Positions 54,953 to 63,874 of a stretch of DNA of 64,000 nucleotides are shown piece after piece. Both the position numbers and the translations under genes were made by a program. The DNA comes from Pseudopontixanthobacter vadosimaris (GTDB lineage Bacteria > Pseudomonadota > Alphaproteobacteria > Sphingomonadales > Sphingomonadaceae), in NCBI RefSeq assembly GCF_012979275.1, contig NZ_JABASZ010000043.1:52869-116868 (forward strand), given 5' to 3'. Position 1 is the stretch's first letter. Every line of letters begins with the position of its first letter. Under the pieces are notes generated by a model. That model did not search any database. It was given only the letters and a program-made list of their open reading frames with translations, and had not been told where the DNA came from.

Positions 54953-56466
54953 ACCCGGTCGATCAGATCGCCATCGCCCCCATCGTCGTTCCGGCCCTGG
55001 CCGCGCCCCTGGCGCTGCTGGTGATGCGGCGCAGGCGCTGGCTGGGAGTGACGATTTCCTTCACCTCGTGCCTGCTGATGCTTGCGGCGGCCGTATCGCT
55101 GCTGCTGCTGGCGGACGACGGGACGATCCGCACCTATGAGGTGGGTGGATGGGAAGCGCCCTTCGGCATCGTGCTGGTCGTCGACCGGCTGGCGTCGATC
55201 ATGCTGGTGCTGGCGTCCACGCTGGCCCTGCTGGCGCTGCTTCATGCCACCTTGACCGAGACCGACCGCGATGGCTGGCATTTTCATCCCCTGCTGCAAT
55301 TTCAGCTGCTGGGGCTGAACGGTGCTTTCCTGACAGGCGACCTGTTCAACCTGTTCGTGTTCTTCGAGGTGCTGCTAATCGCGTCCTATGGCCTGATGCT
55401 GCACGGGCAGGGACCGGCCCGGCTCAAGGCGGGGGTGCAATATGTGGTGGTGAACATCGTCGGATCGTCGCTGTTCCTCATCGCCCTAGGGCTGCTCTAT
55501 TCGCTGACCGGCACGCTGAACATGGCGCAGATGGGTCTGCGCGTCGCGGCGATCGGGGCCGACGACCAATGGTTGCTGCGGATTGCCGGCCTGCTGCTGG
55601 TCAGCGTCTTCGCCCTGAAGGCTGCAATCGTGCCGCTGCATCTATGGCTGCCGCGAACCTATGCGGTGGCGACGCCCGCGGTGGCGGCGCTGTTCGCCAT
55701 CATGACCAAGGTGGGTGTCTATTCGCTGATCCGCGTGGTTCCGCAAATCTTCGGCGACGGTGCGGGTGCGGCGGCATGGGTGCCTTCGCCCTATCTGCTG
55801 CCGGCTGCGATGATCACCGCCATCCTGGGTTTTTCTGGCGTATTCGTGGCGCGACGGCTGTCGGAACAGGCCGCCTATGCCGTCGTGGGATCGACCGGAA
55901 CCTTGATGATCGCGGTCGCGGGCTGGCAGGCGGACACGATCGGGGCAGCCCTCTATTACCTGGTCCATTCGACCCTTGCGGGTGCGGCACTGTTCTTCAT
56001 CGCCGATGTGGTGGCCCGCCGCCGGAAAAGCTTCGGCGATACGATCAGTTCCGGTCCCGTTTCTCATGACCGGCAGATGGTCGCCCTGCTCTTCCTGTGC
56101 GCAGCGATCGGCGCGGTAGGGCTGCCGCCGCTGTCAGGCTTCATCGGCAAGCTGCTGATCATGGGTTCGGTTGCCGATGAAGCTTGGTGGGCATGGGCCT
56201 GGGGCGTCATTCTCGGCACCACGCTGATCGGCGTGATCGGTTTCGCACGCGCGGGCAGCACTCTGTTCTGGAAAGACGGGCCGTTGCCCGAAGGGGCCGC
56301 CCCCGCCCGCACCGCAAGGTTCGATTTGGCGGCCGCAGCAATCGCGCTGGCCCTCATGACCGCATTGTCCGTCGCTGCCGGCCCGGTCACGGCCTATGGT
56401 GAAGCCGCCGCGCGCCAGGTGATGAACAGCCCGGCCACCGTCGATACCATTTTGGGGGCGCGGTGA
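54949..56466 (+). CDS. mrpD: Mrp antiporter subunit D
   Basis: A 505-aa NuoM-like membrane subunit with about 13 helices. Conserved parts are NLFVFFEVLLIASYGLML (functional Glu), FALKAAIVPLHLWLPRTYAVATPAVAALFAIMTKVGVYSLI (Lys), and GAALYYLVHSTLAGAALF. Start GTG 54949 overlaps the mrpC stop. It carries the second proton-channel subunit of the complex. Confidence 0.96.
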   Translation: MNPVDQIAIAPIVVPALAAPLALLVMRRRRWLGVTISFTSCLLMLAAAVSLLLLADDGTIRTYEVGGWEAPFGIVLVVDRLASIMLVLASTLALLALLHATLTETDRDGWHFHPLLQFQLLGLNGAFLTGDLFNLFVFFEVLLIASYGLMLHGQGPARLKAGVQYVVVNIVGSSLFLIALGLLYSLTGTLNMAQMGLRVAAIGADDQWLLRIAGLLLVSVFALKAAIVPLHLWLPRTYAVATPAVAALFAIMTKVGVYSLIRVVPQIFGDGAGAAAWVPSPYLLPAAMITAILGFSGVFVARRLSEQAAYAVVGSTGTLMIAVAGWQADTIGAALYYLVHSTLAGAALFFIADVVARRRKSFGDTISSGPVSHDRQMVALLFLCAAIGAVGLPPLSGFIGKLLIMGSVADEAWWAWAWGVILGTTLIGVIGFARAGSTLFWKDGPLPEGAAPARTARFDLAAAAIALALMTALSVAAGPVTAYGEAAARQVMNSPATVDTILGAR

Positions 56467-56467
56467 C

Positions 56468-56953
56468 ATGCGGCGCCTGATTCCCCATCCCGGCCTGTCC
56501 GTCCTGCTCGCCGTCGTCTGGCTGCTGCTGGCGAACACGCTGTCGTTCGGTGCCCTTCTGATCGGCATCATCATCGGGATATTCCTGCCGATTTTCACCG
56601 CACCGTTTTGGCCCCGGCGCCCGCAGGTACGGTTCCGCCACGCGATCCCTTACGTCGCGCTGCTGCTGTGGGACATCATCGTGGCGAATTTCCAGGTCGC
56701 TGCCATTATCCTTTTCCGCAAGGATGACGATCTGCATGCGGCCTGGCTGCCGATACCGCTGGAACTCGACACGCCGGAGGCGATAACCGTGCTTGCCGGC
56801 ACGATCAGTCTTACGCCCGGCACGGTATCTGTGGATGTGTCGGCCTGCGGTAAATGGCTCCTCGTCCATGCGCTGGACGCGCCGGATCCCGCCGCAGAGA
56901 TCGCGCGGATCAAGGCGCGGTACGAAGCGCGTCTAAAAAAGGTGTTCATATGA
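56468..56953 (+). CDS. mrpE: Mrp antiporter subunit E
   Basis: A 161-aa protein with two N-terminal helices (GLSVLLAVVWLLLANTLSFGALLIGIIIGIFLP) and one near 55-80, then the conserved soluble tail LANTISLTPGTVSVDV-like TISLTPGTVSVDVSACG. It begins 2 bases after mrpD. MrpE is required for full transport in other bacteria. Confidence 0.93.
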   Translation: MRRLIPHPGLSVLLAVVWLLLANTLSFGALLIGIIIGIFLPIFTAPFWPRRPQVRFRHAIPYVALLLWDIIVANFQVAAIILFRKDDDLHAAWLPIPLELDTPEAITVLAGTISLTPGTVSVDVSACGKWLLVHALDAPDPAAEIARIKARYEARLKKVFI

Positions 56954-57219
56954 TCAGCTATGCGATCTATTTCGGCTTCGCCTGCCTTGCCCTCGCCTTC
57001 GCCTTCAATCTCTGGCGACTTCTGCGCGGGCCGACGGTGGGGGACAGGATCATCGCGCTCGATACGATGGTCATCAACGCCATCGCGCTGATCGTGCTGT
57101 TCGGCATCGTCACCAATGACGGTGTCGCTTTCGAGGCCGCCCTGTTGCTGGCAATGGTCGGTTTCGTCGGCACTGTCGCCTATTGCAAGTTCCTGCTTCG
57201 CGGAGACATCATCGAATGA
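56950..57219 (+). CDS. mrpF: Mrp antiporter subunit F
   Basis: An 89-aa three-helix subunit: AIYFGFACLALAFAFNLWRLL, DRIIALDTMVINAIALIVLF, and AALLLAMVGFVGTVAYCKFLL. ATG 56950 overlaps the mrpE stop. The GPTVGDRIIALD motif is the family signature. Confidence 0.94.
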   Translation: MISYAIYFGFACLALAFAFNLWRLLRGPTVGDRIIALDTMVINAIALIVLFGIVTNDGVAFEAALLLAMVGFVGTVAYCKFLLRGDIIE

Positions 57220-57638
57220 TCGAGCCCGGCTTTCTTGCGGAACTGTTCACGAGTTTTCTCATCGTCCTGGGTGCCGGTTTCGCGCTGGTGGGCAGTTGGG
57301 GCCTAGTTCGCCTGCCCACGTTGATGGAACGGCTGCATGGCCCGACCAAGGCGACCACGCTCGGTCTCGGCGGCATTCTCCTCGCGTCCGTCATGTTCTT
57401 CCAGTTGACGCAGGGTGCCTGGTCGGCGCATGAACTCCTCGTCTCCATCTTCCTGTTCATTACCGCGCCCATTTCCGCCAATATGGTCGCCAAGGTTCAT
57501 CTGCACGAGGAACGGCTGAGCGAAACTGTCAGTGTAGGAAGTGCCGCCGGCAAGGTCCCCGCCTCCCCCGGCGCTGGCGACTGGGCGACTTACGAGGCAC
57601 CCCATCGCGATACTCCCGTCACGACATCGGACAAATGA
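57216..57638 (+). CDS. mrpG: Mrp antiporter subunit G
   Basis: A 140-aa subunit with three helices and the signature WGLVRLPTLMERLHGPTKATTLG. The C-terminal ~50 residues after LHEERLSETVS are a polar extension longer than in classic MrpG (~110 aa). It overlaps mrpF by ATGA and ends the operon. The ~200 bp that follow, up to the desaturase, show no gene or terminator I could identify. Confidence 0.94.
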   Translation: MIEPGFLAELFTSFLIVLGAGFALVGSWGLVRLPTLMERLHGPTKATTLGLGGILLASVMFFQLTQGAWSAHELLVSIFLFITAPISANMVAKVHLHEERLSETVSVGSAAGKVPASPGAGDWATYEAPHRDTPVTTSDK

Positions 57639-57837
57639 CCTTCCGCCATCGTGCGAAGCTGCTCCCGTGCATTAACCACCGCGAAAGCATCGATCTGGTT
57701 TAAGCAGGGGCACTCGATGCGGTGTCGGGCGTTCGGGTGGCAGGCGCATCACCGATCCGCATCTCGTCCCTTCGCCATTCTTGTCAGCGCCGCAGCCGGC
57801 GACATGGGGGCAAGGGACTTATTCAATACAGGACTGC

Positions 57838-58851
57838 ATGACACAACAGGCACCCATCGATACGCGGCAATTGCTCCGCGACCTGGCCCCGTATGCGAAG
57901 CCGGACACCAGGCGCAGCGTGGCGGAAGTACTCGTCACTGCCGTGCCTTTCGTATTGCTGTGGGCGCTGATCCATGCGGCGCTGTCGCGCGGCATCTGGA
58001 TCGGTTTCCTGCTGGCCCTCCCGGCGGGCGGCCTGTTGCTTCGCCTGTTCCTGATCCAGCACGATTGCGGCCACGGTGCGCTGTTCCGGCGCAGGCGCGT
58101 CAACGACTGGGTGGGCCGGACGGTCAGCGTGCTGACGCTGACCCCCTATGATTACTGGCGCCGGTCGCATGCCAAGCACCACGCCACGTCCGGCAATCTG
58201 GGCAAGCGGGGGACCGGCGACGTCGATACGCTGACGGTCGGCGAATATTCCGGACTGTCCGCCAGGGCGCGCTGGCGTTATCGCCTGTATCGCAATCCCG
58301 TCGCCCTGCTGGGCATCGGGCCTGCCTATCAGTTCATCCTGCGCCACCGGTTGCCGATCGGTTCGATGCGCGGGGGATGGTCACCGTGGCTCAGCGCGCT
58401 GGGCACCAATGCGGCCATCGCGCTGATCGCCGGGGCCATGATCTGGTCGATCGGCCTCGGGTCGTTCCTCATGGTGCATATCCCTGTCGTTCTGATCGCC
58501 GCATCGGCCGGCGTCTGGCTGTTTTATGTCCAGCACCAGTTCGAACAGACCTCGTGGGAGCAGGACGAGGGCTGGTCGTTTCACGAAGCCGCCATCTACG
58601 GCAGTTCGCATTACGATCTTCCGCCGGTGCTGCGCTGGTTCACCGCGAATATCGGCGTGCATCACGTACACCATCTGGCGAGCCGCATTCCCTTCTACCG
58701 CTTGCAGGAGGTGCTTCGCGCCTTCCCCGAGCTGCGGGATGTCAGCCGTGTGACGATGCGGCAAAGCCTGGGTACGCTCCGGCTGAAATTGTGGGACGAG
58801 GACCGGCAGCGCCTCGTGCCCTTCAGCGCCGTGCCCGCGGCAAAGCGCTAG
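57838..58851 (+). CDS. Fatty acid desaturase
   Basis: A 337-aa membrane di-iron desaturase. Three histidine boxes: HDCGHGALF (~83), HAKHHATSG (~118) and HHVHHLASR (~275), with four hydrophobic segments. It is of the delta-9/12-type bacterial acyl-lipid desaturase group (fatty acid desaturase superfamily). ATG 57838 was chosen. It would alter membrane fluidity, for example in the cold; the double-bond position is not readable. Confidence 0.92.
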   Translation: MTQQAPIDTRQLLRDLAPYAKPDTRRSVAEVLVTAVPFVLLWALIHAALSRGIWIGFLLALPAGGLLLRLFLIQHDCGHGALFRRRRVNDWVGRTVSVLTLTPYDYWRRSHAKHHATSGNLGKRGTGDVDTLTVGEYSGLSARARWRYRLYRNPVALLGIGPAYQFILRHRLPIGSMRGGWSPWLSALGTNAAIALIAGAMIWSIGLGSFLMVHIPVVLIAASAGVWLFYVQHQFEQTSWEQDEGWSFHEAAIYGSSHYDLPPVLRWFTANIGVHHVHHLASRIPFYRLQEVLRAFPELRDVSRVTMRQSLGTLRLKLWDEDRQRLVPFSAVPAAKR

Positions 58852-58860
58852 GACGCACGG

Positions 58861-59760
58861 GTGCTGACGCAACCTGCACGCGGCGCTGGGCAAATGGCGG
58901 GCCCCATCAGCGTGGCTGCTCTCTATCGCTTCGCTCCCTTCGATGATCATGTGCAGCTGCGCGGTCCGCTGGTGGAGATCTGCAGCAAGCAGGATCTGCG
59001 CGGTACCCTGCTGCTGGCTGCCGAAGGCATCAACGGCACCATCGCCGGATCGCCGGAACAGGTCGCCTGCGTGCTGGACCATATCCGCGCCCTGCCCGGT
59101 TGCGCCGAACTCGATGTGAAGATGTCCAGCGCGCCCGTCATGCCGTTCAAACGAATGAAGGTGCGGCTGAAGGCCGAGATCGTCACCATGGGTGTCGAAG
59201 GCGTGGACCCACTCGCAAGCGCCGGCACCTATGTCGAGCCGGGCGAATGGAATGCGCTGATTTCCGACCCGGACACGATCGTCATCGACACGCGGAACGA
59301 ATATGAGGTGGCGATCGGCAGCTTCGCCGATGCTATCGACCCCAAGACCCGCAGCTTTCGCGAGTTCCCTGCCTGGTTCAGACAGGCGCGCGGAGAACTT
59401 CTTGCCAGGGGGAAGACACCGCGAATCGCCATGTATTGCACCGGCGGGATCCGTTGCGAGAAATCCACCGCTTTTCTGAAGCAGGAGGGGGTCGAGGACG
59501 TCTATCATCTGAAGGGCGGCATCCTCGCCTATCTCGAACAGGTGCCTGAGGCATTCAGCCTGTGGCGCGGCGAATGCTATGTTTTCGACGAGCGCGTGGC
59601 GATCGGCCACGGCCTCGCTCCCGGCACCCACGTGATGTGCCCCGATTGCGGCCGCGCAGTGAACGGCACCGCCGTTGCCGCGGCAGGCGCAGACGTTGTC
59701 CGCGCCTGCCCCGTCTGCGGCCCTGCTGGCGCGCAGCCGTCATCCGGCGCCGCAGGATGA
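58861..59760 (+). CDS. trhO: tRNA uridine 34 hydroxylase, rhodanese type
   Basis: TrhO hydroxylates uridine 34 in tRNAs with O2. The 299-aa protein has an N-terminal alpha/beta domain ([38 protein letters not shown]), a rhodanese domain with catalytic Cys in [13 protein letters not shown] (~195), and a C-terminal Cys-rich tail ([10 protein letters not shown]...CPVCG). GTG 58861 has AGGA 7 bases upstream; ATG 58894 (MAGPISV) is an alternative. Confidence 0.95.
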   Translation: MLTQPARGAGQMAGPISVAALYRFAPFDDHVQLRGPLVEICSKQDLRGTLLLAAEGINGTIAGSPEQVACVLDHIRALPGCAELDVKMSSAPVMPFKRMKVRLKAEIVTMGVEGVDPLASAGTYVEPGEWNALISDPDTIVIDTRNEYEVAIGSFADAIDPKTRSFREFPAWFRQARGELLARGKTPRIAMYCTGGIRCEKSTAFLKQEGVEDVYHLKGGILAYLEQVPEAFSLWRGECYVFDERVAIGHGLAPGTHVMCPDCGRAVNGTAVAAAGADVVRACPVCGPAGAQPSSGAAG

Positions 59761-60404
59761 TGCCCTTGACCGGACTGCCCCACCCCATCCTCTACAGCTT
59801 TCGCCGCTGCCCTTATGCGATGCGCGCCCGCATGGCGCTGACGGTCAGCGGCACATGCTGCGAGTTGCGGGAGGTCAGCCTGCGCGACAAGCCGCAGCCA
59901 CTGCTGGAGGCCTCGCCCAAGGGCACCGTGCCGGTGCTGGTTCTGCAGGATGGAACCGTGCTGGAAGAGAGCATCACGATCATGCGCTGGGCGCTGGAAC
60001 AGGACGATCCGGAGCAGTGGCTGGAGCGCGGCGACGCGGAACTGGTCGCCCGCAATGACGGGCCGTTCAAACGCGACCTCGACGGCTATAAATACAATGA
60101 GCGCGGCAGCGGGGAGGCACTGTCTTTTCGCGAACAGGGTTACGCCTTCCTGGAGATCCTCGACCGGCGACTGGCGACGAAGGGTCAGCTCTGCGGATCG
60201 CGGCGCGGTTTCGCCGATGCCGCCATCATGCCGTTCATCCGGCAATTTGCCGCCGTGGACAGGCCCTGGTTCGACATGCAGCCATTGCCGCATCTGCAGA
60301 AATGGCTGGGCGGTCACCTTGGGTCTGACCTGTTCGGCAGGATCATGGTGCGCCACGATCGGTGGCAGACAGGACAAGCGAAAGTATTCTTCCCGGCGCG
60401 CTAG
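59757..60404 (+). CDS. Glutathione S-transferase-like protein
   Basis: A 215-aa GST-fold protein. The thioredoxin-like domain starts [20 protein letters not shown] with a redox-type Cys, followed by cis-Pro region [23 protein letters not shown]; the helical C-terminal domain has [15 protein letters not shown]. It overlaps the trhO stop (ATGATG). Cys as catalytic residue suggests a glutaredoxin/omega-like GST rather than a Ser or Tyr type. Confidence 0.88.
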   Translation: MMPLTGLPHPILYSFRRCPYAMRARMALTVSGTCCELREVSLRDKPQPLLEASPKGTVPVLVLQDGTVLEESITIMRWALEQDDPEQWLERGDAELVARNDGPFKRDLDGYKYNERGSGEALSFREQGYAFLEILDRRLATKGQLCGSRRGFADAAIMPFIRQFAAVDRPWFDMQPLPHLQKWLGGHLGSDLFGRIMVRHDRWQTGQAKVFFPAR

Positions 60405-60428
60405 AACAGCTGCCGATGCCAATCCGCG

Positions 60429-61298
60429 TCAGATAAGCGGCTTGCCGCCCGTTACGGCGATGGTCGCCCCGGAGATGTAACTCGCCTCGTCAGTGGCGAG
60501 CATGACATAGGGCGCGGCAAGCTCTGCGGGTTGGGCGGGTCTGCCGATGGGATAATTCTTGCCGAAATCCGCTACCGTTTCGGGCGGCATGGTCGAGGGG
60601 ATCAGGGGCGTCCAGACCGGCCCTGGCGCGACGCAGTTCACGCGGATCTGCTTGTCGGCAAGCAATTGGGCAAGGCCGGCAGTGAAATTCTGGATTGCAC
60701 CCTTCGTCGTGGCATAGGGCAGCAGGGTCGGATTGGGATCGTCCGAATTGATCGACGCCGTATTGATGATCGAGGCGCTATCGCTGAAATGCGGCAGCGC
60801 GGCCTTCACCAGATAGAACATCGCATGGATGTTGGTTGCGAAGGTCTTCTCCCATTCCTCGTCCGGAATATCGGCCAGCTCCTTGTAGGTCATCTGGTGC
60901 GCGGCATTGTTCACCAATATGTCGATGCTGCCGAACTCACCCACTGCCCTGTCGATGATCGTGCGGCAGTGATCCGCCCGGCCGATGTCGCCAGGTACAA
61001 GAATGCAGTTGCGGCCCGCCTTCTCTACCCAATCGGCGGTTTGCCTTGCGTCATCGTCCTCGCACAAATAGGAAACCAGCACATCGGCCCCTTCCCGGGC
61101 GAAGGCGATGGCGACTGCCCGGCCTATCCCGCTGTCGCCGCCGGTAATCACCGCGCATTTCCCCTGCAGGCGCGCCGAACCGCGATAGCTGTCTTCTCCA
61201 TGGTCGGGCACCGGATTCATGTCACCGGTTCTGCCGGGCACCTCCTGCTGCTGTTCGGGCAGGGGCGGCTGCGGGGCGGCGTCAGTGGGATCGCTCAT
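60429..61298 (-). CDS. Short-chain dehydrogenase, YghA/general stress protein 39 type
   Basis: A 289-aa SDR with a polar ~40-residue N-terminal extension (PPLPEQQQEVPGRTGDMNPVPDHGEDSYRG split by the motif), the NAD(P) loop AVITGGDSGIGRAVAIAFAREGADV (~53-77), NNAAH, the Ser-Tyr-Lys triad (TASINSD..LPYATTKGAI), and a C-terminal GGKPL. This is the YghA/YdaD stress SDR class. Start ATG 61298 has GGAG 9 bases upstream. Confidence 0.93.
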   Translation of the reverse strand: MSDPTDAAPQPPLPEQQQEVPGRTGDMNPVPDHGEDSYRGSARLQGKCAVITGGDSGIGRAVAIAFAREGADVLVSYLCEDDDARQTADWVEKAGRNCILVPGDIGRADHCRTIIDRAVGEFGSIDILVNNAAHQMTYKELADIPDEEWEKTFATNIHAMFYLVKAALPHFSDSASIINTASINSDDPNPTLLPYATTKGAIQNFTAGLAQLLADKQIRVNCVAPGPVWTPLIPSTMPPETVADFGKNYPIGRPAQPAELAAPYVMLATDEASYISGATIAVTGGKPLI

Positions 61299-61427
61299 CG
61301 GATTCACTCCATTCGTCATCGAAGCGAACTTCACGGCTGTTCGGTTCCGAGCGGTCGTTATTCTGACGCTTTCGCGCCCACATGGCAATCCGTTCCACTG
61401 CCCATCACCCGTTTCCGCGGCACGAAC

Positions 61428-61460
61428 AAGACCCCGCCGCGATATCACGGCGGGGCTTTA
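61428..61460 (-). terminator. Terminator after hsp20
   Basis: CCCCGCCG and CGGCGGGG form a perfect 8-bp GC stem (61432-61439 and 61448-61455) with an 8-nt loop, followed on the minus strand by TCTTGTT. It lies ~35 bp past the hsp20 stop. Confidence 0.8.
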
Positions 61461-61491
61461 TTCGGCCTTCGGCATTATCAAGCTGCATGAG

Positions 61492-61974
61492 TCAGGTGAT
61501 CGGGGCATCGGATTGCCCGTCTCCGTCCGCGGAATTGGAACCGGAACCGGTATCGGTGCTGATCTCGATCTTCCGCGGCTTCATGGCTTCCGGCACCACT
61601 CTGGACAGCTGAATGCTGAGCAGTCCATGCTCGAAGCGGGCCGAGTCGACCTCGATGTAATCGGCAAGCTGGAACCTGCGCTGGAAGGAGCGGGTGGCGA
61701 TCCCACGATGCATGTACTCGCCCTCCTCTTCCGGCTCCTTCCGCTCTCCCGAAATCGTCAGCTGGTTCTGATGCGCGACGATCTCGACCTCCTCCGGTCT
61801 GAACCCGGCGATAGCAAGGTCGATGCGGTAGGAATCTTCATCATGCCGAATCAGATCGTAGGGCGGATAGCTTTCCGTGCCGCCGTTCCTGCTTCCGCTT
61901 TCGAGCAGGTCGAACAGGCGGTCGAATCCGACCGATGACTGTCTGTAAGGGGTAAAGTCGATGTCTTTTCTCAT
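61492..61974 (-). CDS. Small heat-shock protein Hsp20
   Basis: A 160-aa alpha-crystallin chaperone (IbpA-like class). It begins MRKDIDFTPYRQSSVGFDRLFDLLE, has the alpha-crystallin domain (YPPYDLIRHDEDSYRIDLAIAGF to FQLADYIEVDSARFEHGLLSIQLSR, with the GLL motif) and a C-terminal IEI motif (RKIEIS). Start ATG 61974 with AGGAGG 8 bases upstream. The 5' leader contains a ROSE-like thermometer and a heat-shock promoter (separate entries). Confidence 0.95.
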   Translation of the reverse strand: MRKDIDFTPYRQSSVGFDRLFDLLESGSRNGGTESYPPYDLIRHDEDSYRIDLAIAGFRPEEVEIVAHQNQLTISGERKEPEEEGEYMHRGIATRSFQRRFQLADYIEVDSARFEHGLLSIQLSRVVPEAMKPRKIEISTDTGSGSNSADGDGQSDAPIT

Positions 61975-61980
61975 TTCCAA

Positions 61981-62040
61981 ATCCTCCTTATGAGCAATCT
62001 GGGCATAAGATGCGCCGGTAACGAGAGCCGACGCCCTCTA
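61981..62040 (-). promoter_or_regulatory. ROSE-like RNA thermometer of hsp20
   Basis: In the mRNA leader TTGCT (61997-61993) is followed, after a 4-nt CATA loop, by AGGAGGA, the ribosome-binding site. Pairing U-A, U-G, bulged G, C-G, U-A is the ROSE pattern U(U/C)GCU opposite AGGA. A longer GC-rich hairpin region lies 5' of it. It would mask the ribosome-binding site at low temperature and open on heating. Similarity to known ROSE elements is by motif only. Confidence 0.8.
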
Positions 62041-62078
62041 TGTCCCACCGGACCCGAACGGCGCCCGGCAATTCGGAT

Positions 62079-62104
62079 TTATGTAGCCAAATCAAGTCGT
62101 CAAG
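62079..62104 (-). promoter_or_regulatory. Sigma-32-like promoter of hsp20
   Basis: Minus strand CTTGACG-N11-CTACATAA. -35 matches CTTG; -10 resembles CCCCATnT. It lies ~100 bp upstream of the hsp20 start, giving a leader of the right length for a ROSE element. The -10 match is imperfect, so RpoD could also serve it. Confidence 0.5.
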
Positions 62105-62107
62105 GGT

Positions 62108-62452
62108 TTGGATGAGTCATTTTTCGGTTCCACGCAGAGGCTGCTGCTGGGTATCGCTTTTGCTTCCCTCCTTCTGTGGCAGACGAGCTTCGGCCGCATT
62201 CTGCTTCATCCCTTCACCATACTGGCCACCTGGTTTCACGAGATGGGTCATGGCATCCCGGCAATGCTGTCGGGCTCCCGTTTCGAACGGCTTCTCATCT
62301 ATCCCGACGGGTCCGGTGTTGCACTTTCGCTCCGCCCCCGCAGGGCATCGCGGCTCACCGAGGCCATGATCGGTGCAGTTATCAGCGCGGCGATCGTGGG
62401 GCTGCTGTGGTGGAGCTTCACCGTGGCTTTTCGGACGAGCCGGGCCGCCTAG
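62108..62452 (+). CDS. M50-like membrane peptidase, apparently truncated
   Basis: A 114-aa frame from TTG 62108: hydrophobic helix (LLLGIAFASLLLWQTSFGRILL), then FTILATWFHEMGHGIPAMLSG with the HExxH zinc site, a GS-rich YPDGSGVAL segment, and a final helix (AMIGAVISAAIVGLLWWSFTVAF). The M50B-like peptidases are ~230 aa and have a second metal motif further on; this protein ends long before it. It may be a decayed or cut gene, or a small relative. It converges on the channel gene with the stops overlapping. Confidence 0.6.
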   Translation: MDESFFGSTQRLLLGIAFASLLLWQTSFGRILLHPFTILATWFHEMGHGIPAMLSGSRFERLLIYPDGSGVALSLRPRRASRLTEAMIGAVISAAIVGLLWWSFTVAFRTSRAA

Positions 62453-62889
62453 TCCGCATCCCTGAAGCTTTCGCCCCAGATCGTATAGATGAAGGTGGCC
62501 GACCAGGTAATCAGCATGAAGCCGCTGAGCGAAAGCATCATGACGAGAAGCCGGATCGCGCCATGCGCTTCGAGATTGGTATATCCCAGGGTGCTGAACG
62601 ATGCGCCTGCGAAATACAGATAGTCGACCGCGGTACTTCCGAATCCGTCGCTGAGCGAACCGTAATCGGGACCAGACAGCAGATAATAGAGCAGACCTGC
62701 GCCAATCGCGATCTCGACCAGATGAAGGATGGCCAACCCCCAGAAAGTGAACAGCAGCCCGAAATGCCGGTGCCTTTCCTGCCGCGGCTTCGCCCAGCGG
62801 ATGAGTTCGAGGCCGAACATGTGGAACAGGCCATAGGCAAACAGCAGCCCTGTTCCCCAGGCCAGGACGATCAGTTCATATTTGTTCAT
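62449..62889 (-). CDS. Two-helix potassium-channel-like membrane protein
   Basis: A 146-aa protein from ATG 62889 with helices LIVLAWGTGLLFAYGLFHMFGLEL, FGLLFTFWGLAILHLVEIAIGAGLLYYLL, a pore loop GASFSTLGYTNLEAHG and IRLLVMMLSLSGFMLITWSATFIYTI. The pore loop TLGYTN is like the K+ filter TxGYG but with T for the last G-D pair. It resembles the Ion_trans_2 pore domain, but selectivity cannot be inferred. Confidence 0.75.
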   Translation of the reverse strand: MNKYELIVLAWGTGLLFAYGLFHMFGLELIRWAKPRQERHRHFGLLFTFWGLAILHLVEIAIGAGLLYYLLSGPDYGSLSDGFGSTAVDYLYFAGASFSTLGYTNLEAHGAIRLLVMMLSLSGFMLITWSATFIYTIWGESFRDAD

Positions 62890-63093
62890 AGTCCGAACAA
62901 TGACTTGGCTCACCCGCCGTTCCACGATCGGCTACAACGTCAAGATCCAGATTTTTTGGAAAATATCAGATTGTCGGCAAGCGCGGATCGGAATGCCCGA
63001 TTTAAGGTGCCCCTCTATGGTCATCATCATGACTATTTCTGGGTGGGAGCAGAAGGGCGGCTCTCGAAGCCACATGAGCGGGTATGGCGAAAT

Positions 63094-63549
63094 TTAGGTC
63101 GGAACCGGGCCAACGACCTCTAGCCATTCGGCTTGCGTCCGCGGTTGCTCAGCAAGTGCAGGAACCCCGTCGGGAAGCGTTACCCATGCTTGTTTACTGC
63201 TAACCCACAGATGAGCGGCGGGGACGACCTCAACGCTCCGATCTAGCGTGCCGCAGCGCAATGATGCAAAGCCGGGACGTGTGTTGTTCTCGGCGAAGAC
63301 ACGGACCTTGCACTTGGCACACCCCCAGATTGTCGGGAGAGCACCACTAGGCTGTTCGTATGAGCCGCTGTCTAAAACGCCCTCTATCTTAAGATTCTGC
63401 TTTGCGAACAGCATGTGTTCGCTGAAGGCGCCGCCGGTTCGTGTCTGACAGTCTGTGCAGTGGCAGGCATACGGCCGATATCGAAAGCCGTCGCGCAAGG
63501 TGTAGCGCACTGCACCGCACAAACAGCCACCCGTCAAATCGCCCTTCAC
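63094..63549 (-). CDS. GFA (glutathione-dependent formaldehyde-activating) family protein
   Basis: A 151-aa protein from GTG 63549 (AGGA 7 bases upstream). Zinc cysteine motifs of the GFA/CENP-V family are present: GGCLCGAVRY, CHCTDCQTRTGGAFS and WGCAKCKVRVFAEN. Many such proteins have no known activity despite the name. The DNA here is less GC-rich than the neighbouring regions and abuts the IS end, so it may be an acquired gene. Confidence 0.9.
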   Translation of the reverse strand: MKGDLTGGCLCGAVRYTLRDGFRYRPYACHCTDCQTRTGGAFSEHMLFAKQNLKIEGVLDSGSYEQPSGALPTIWGCAKCKVRVFAENNTRPGFASLRCGTLDRSVEVVPAAHLWVSSKQAWVTLPDGVPALAEQPRTQAEWLEVVGPVPT

Positions 63550-63874
63550 CGCGTCGTCCTTATGCACTTCTGAAAGGCAGTGTAGCAAAGCCTCGAATGG
63601 CGGCAGTGGGTCGTGAGCTGCCTGTTCATCTTTCGCAAGCTGACGGCTGCCGCATTCGAAGCTGGGCGGGAAGACCCCCGCCGAGATTGCCGGCAAATCC
63701 TATCAACATCAATCACGAAGGAGCCGGACTATACCAAGAGCCGGTCACATTTCACGGGAGCACGTCAAGCGGAAGGGCAGAATTCTTGCCCGCAGCCATG
63801 GAGCCGATGCGATTTTGTTGGAAGATCAGGCGACGTATGTACGGACCTCACACGGACAGCCCGACTGGTGTGGG
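63550..63874. other. Stretch without a recognisable gene
   Basis: About 325 bp between the GFA start and the IS end. Several short open frames exist but none matches a family, has a good ribosome-binding site or looks protein-like. Base composition is less GC-rich than in the rest of the window. It is likely flanking DNA of the insertion. Confidence 0.5.

Noticed and set aside
62926..63093. Short open frames between the channel gene and the GFA stop
   Set aside because: No similarity, no ribosome-binding site, and frames differ in content; treated as intergenic DNA.
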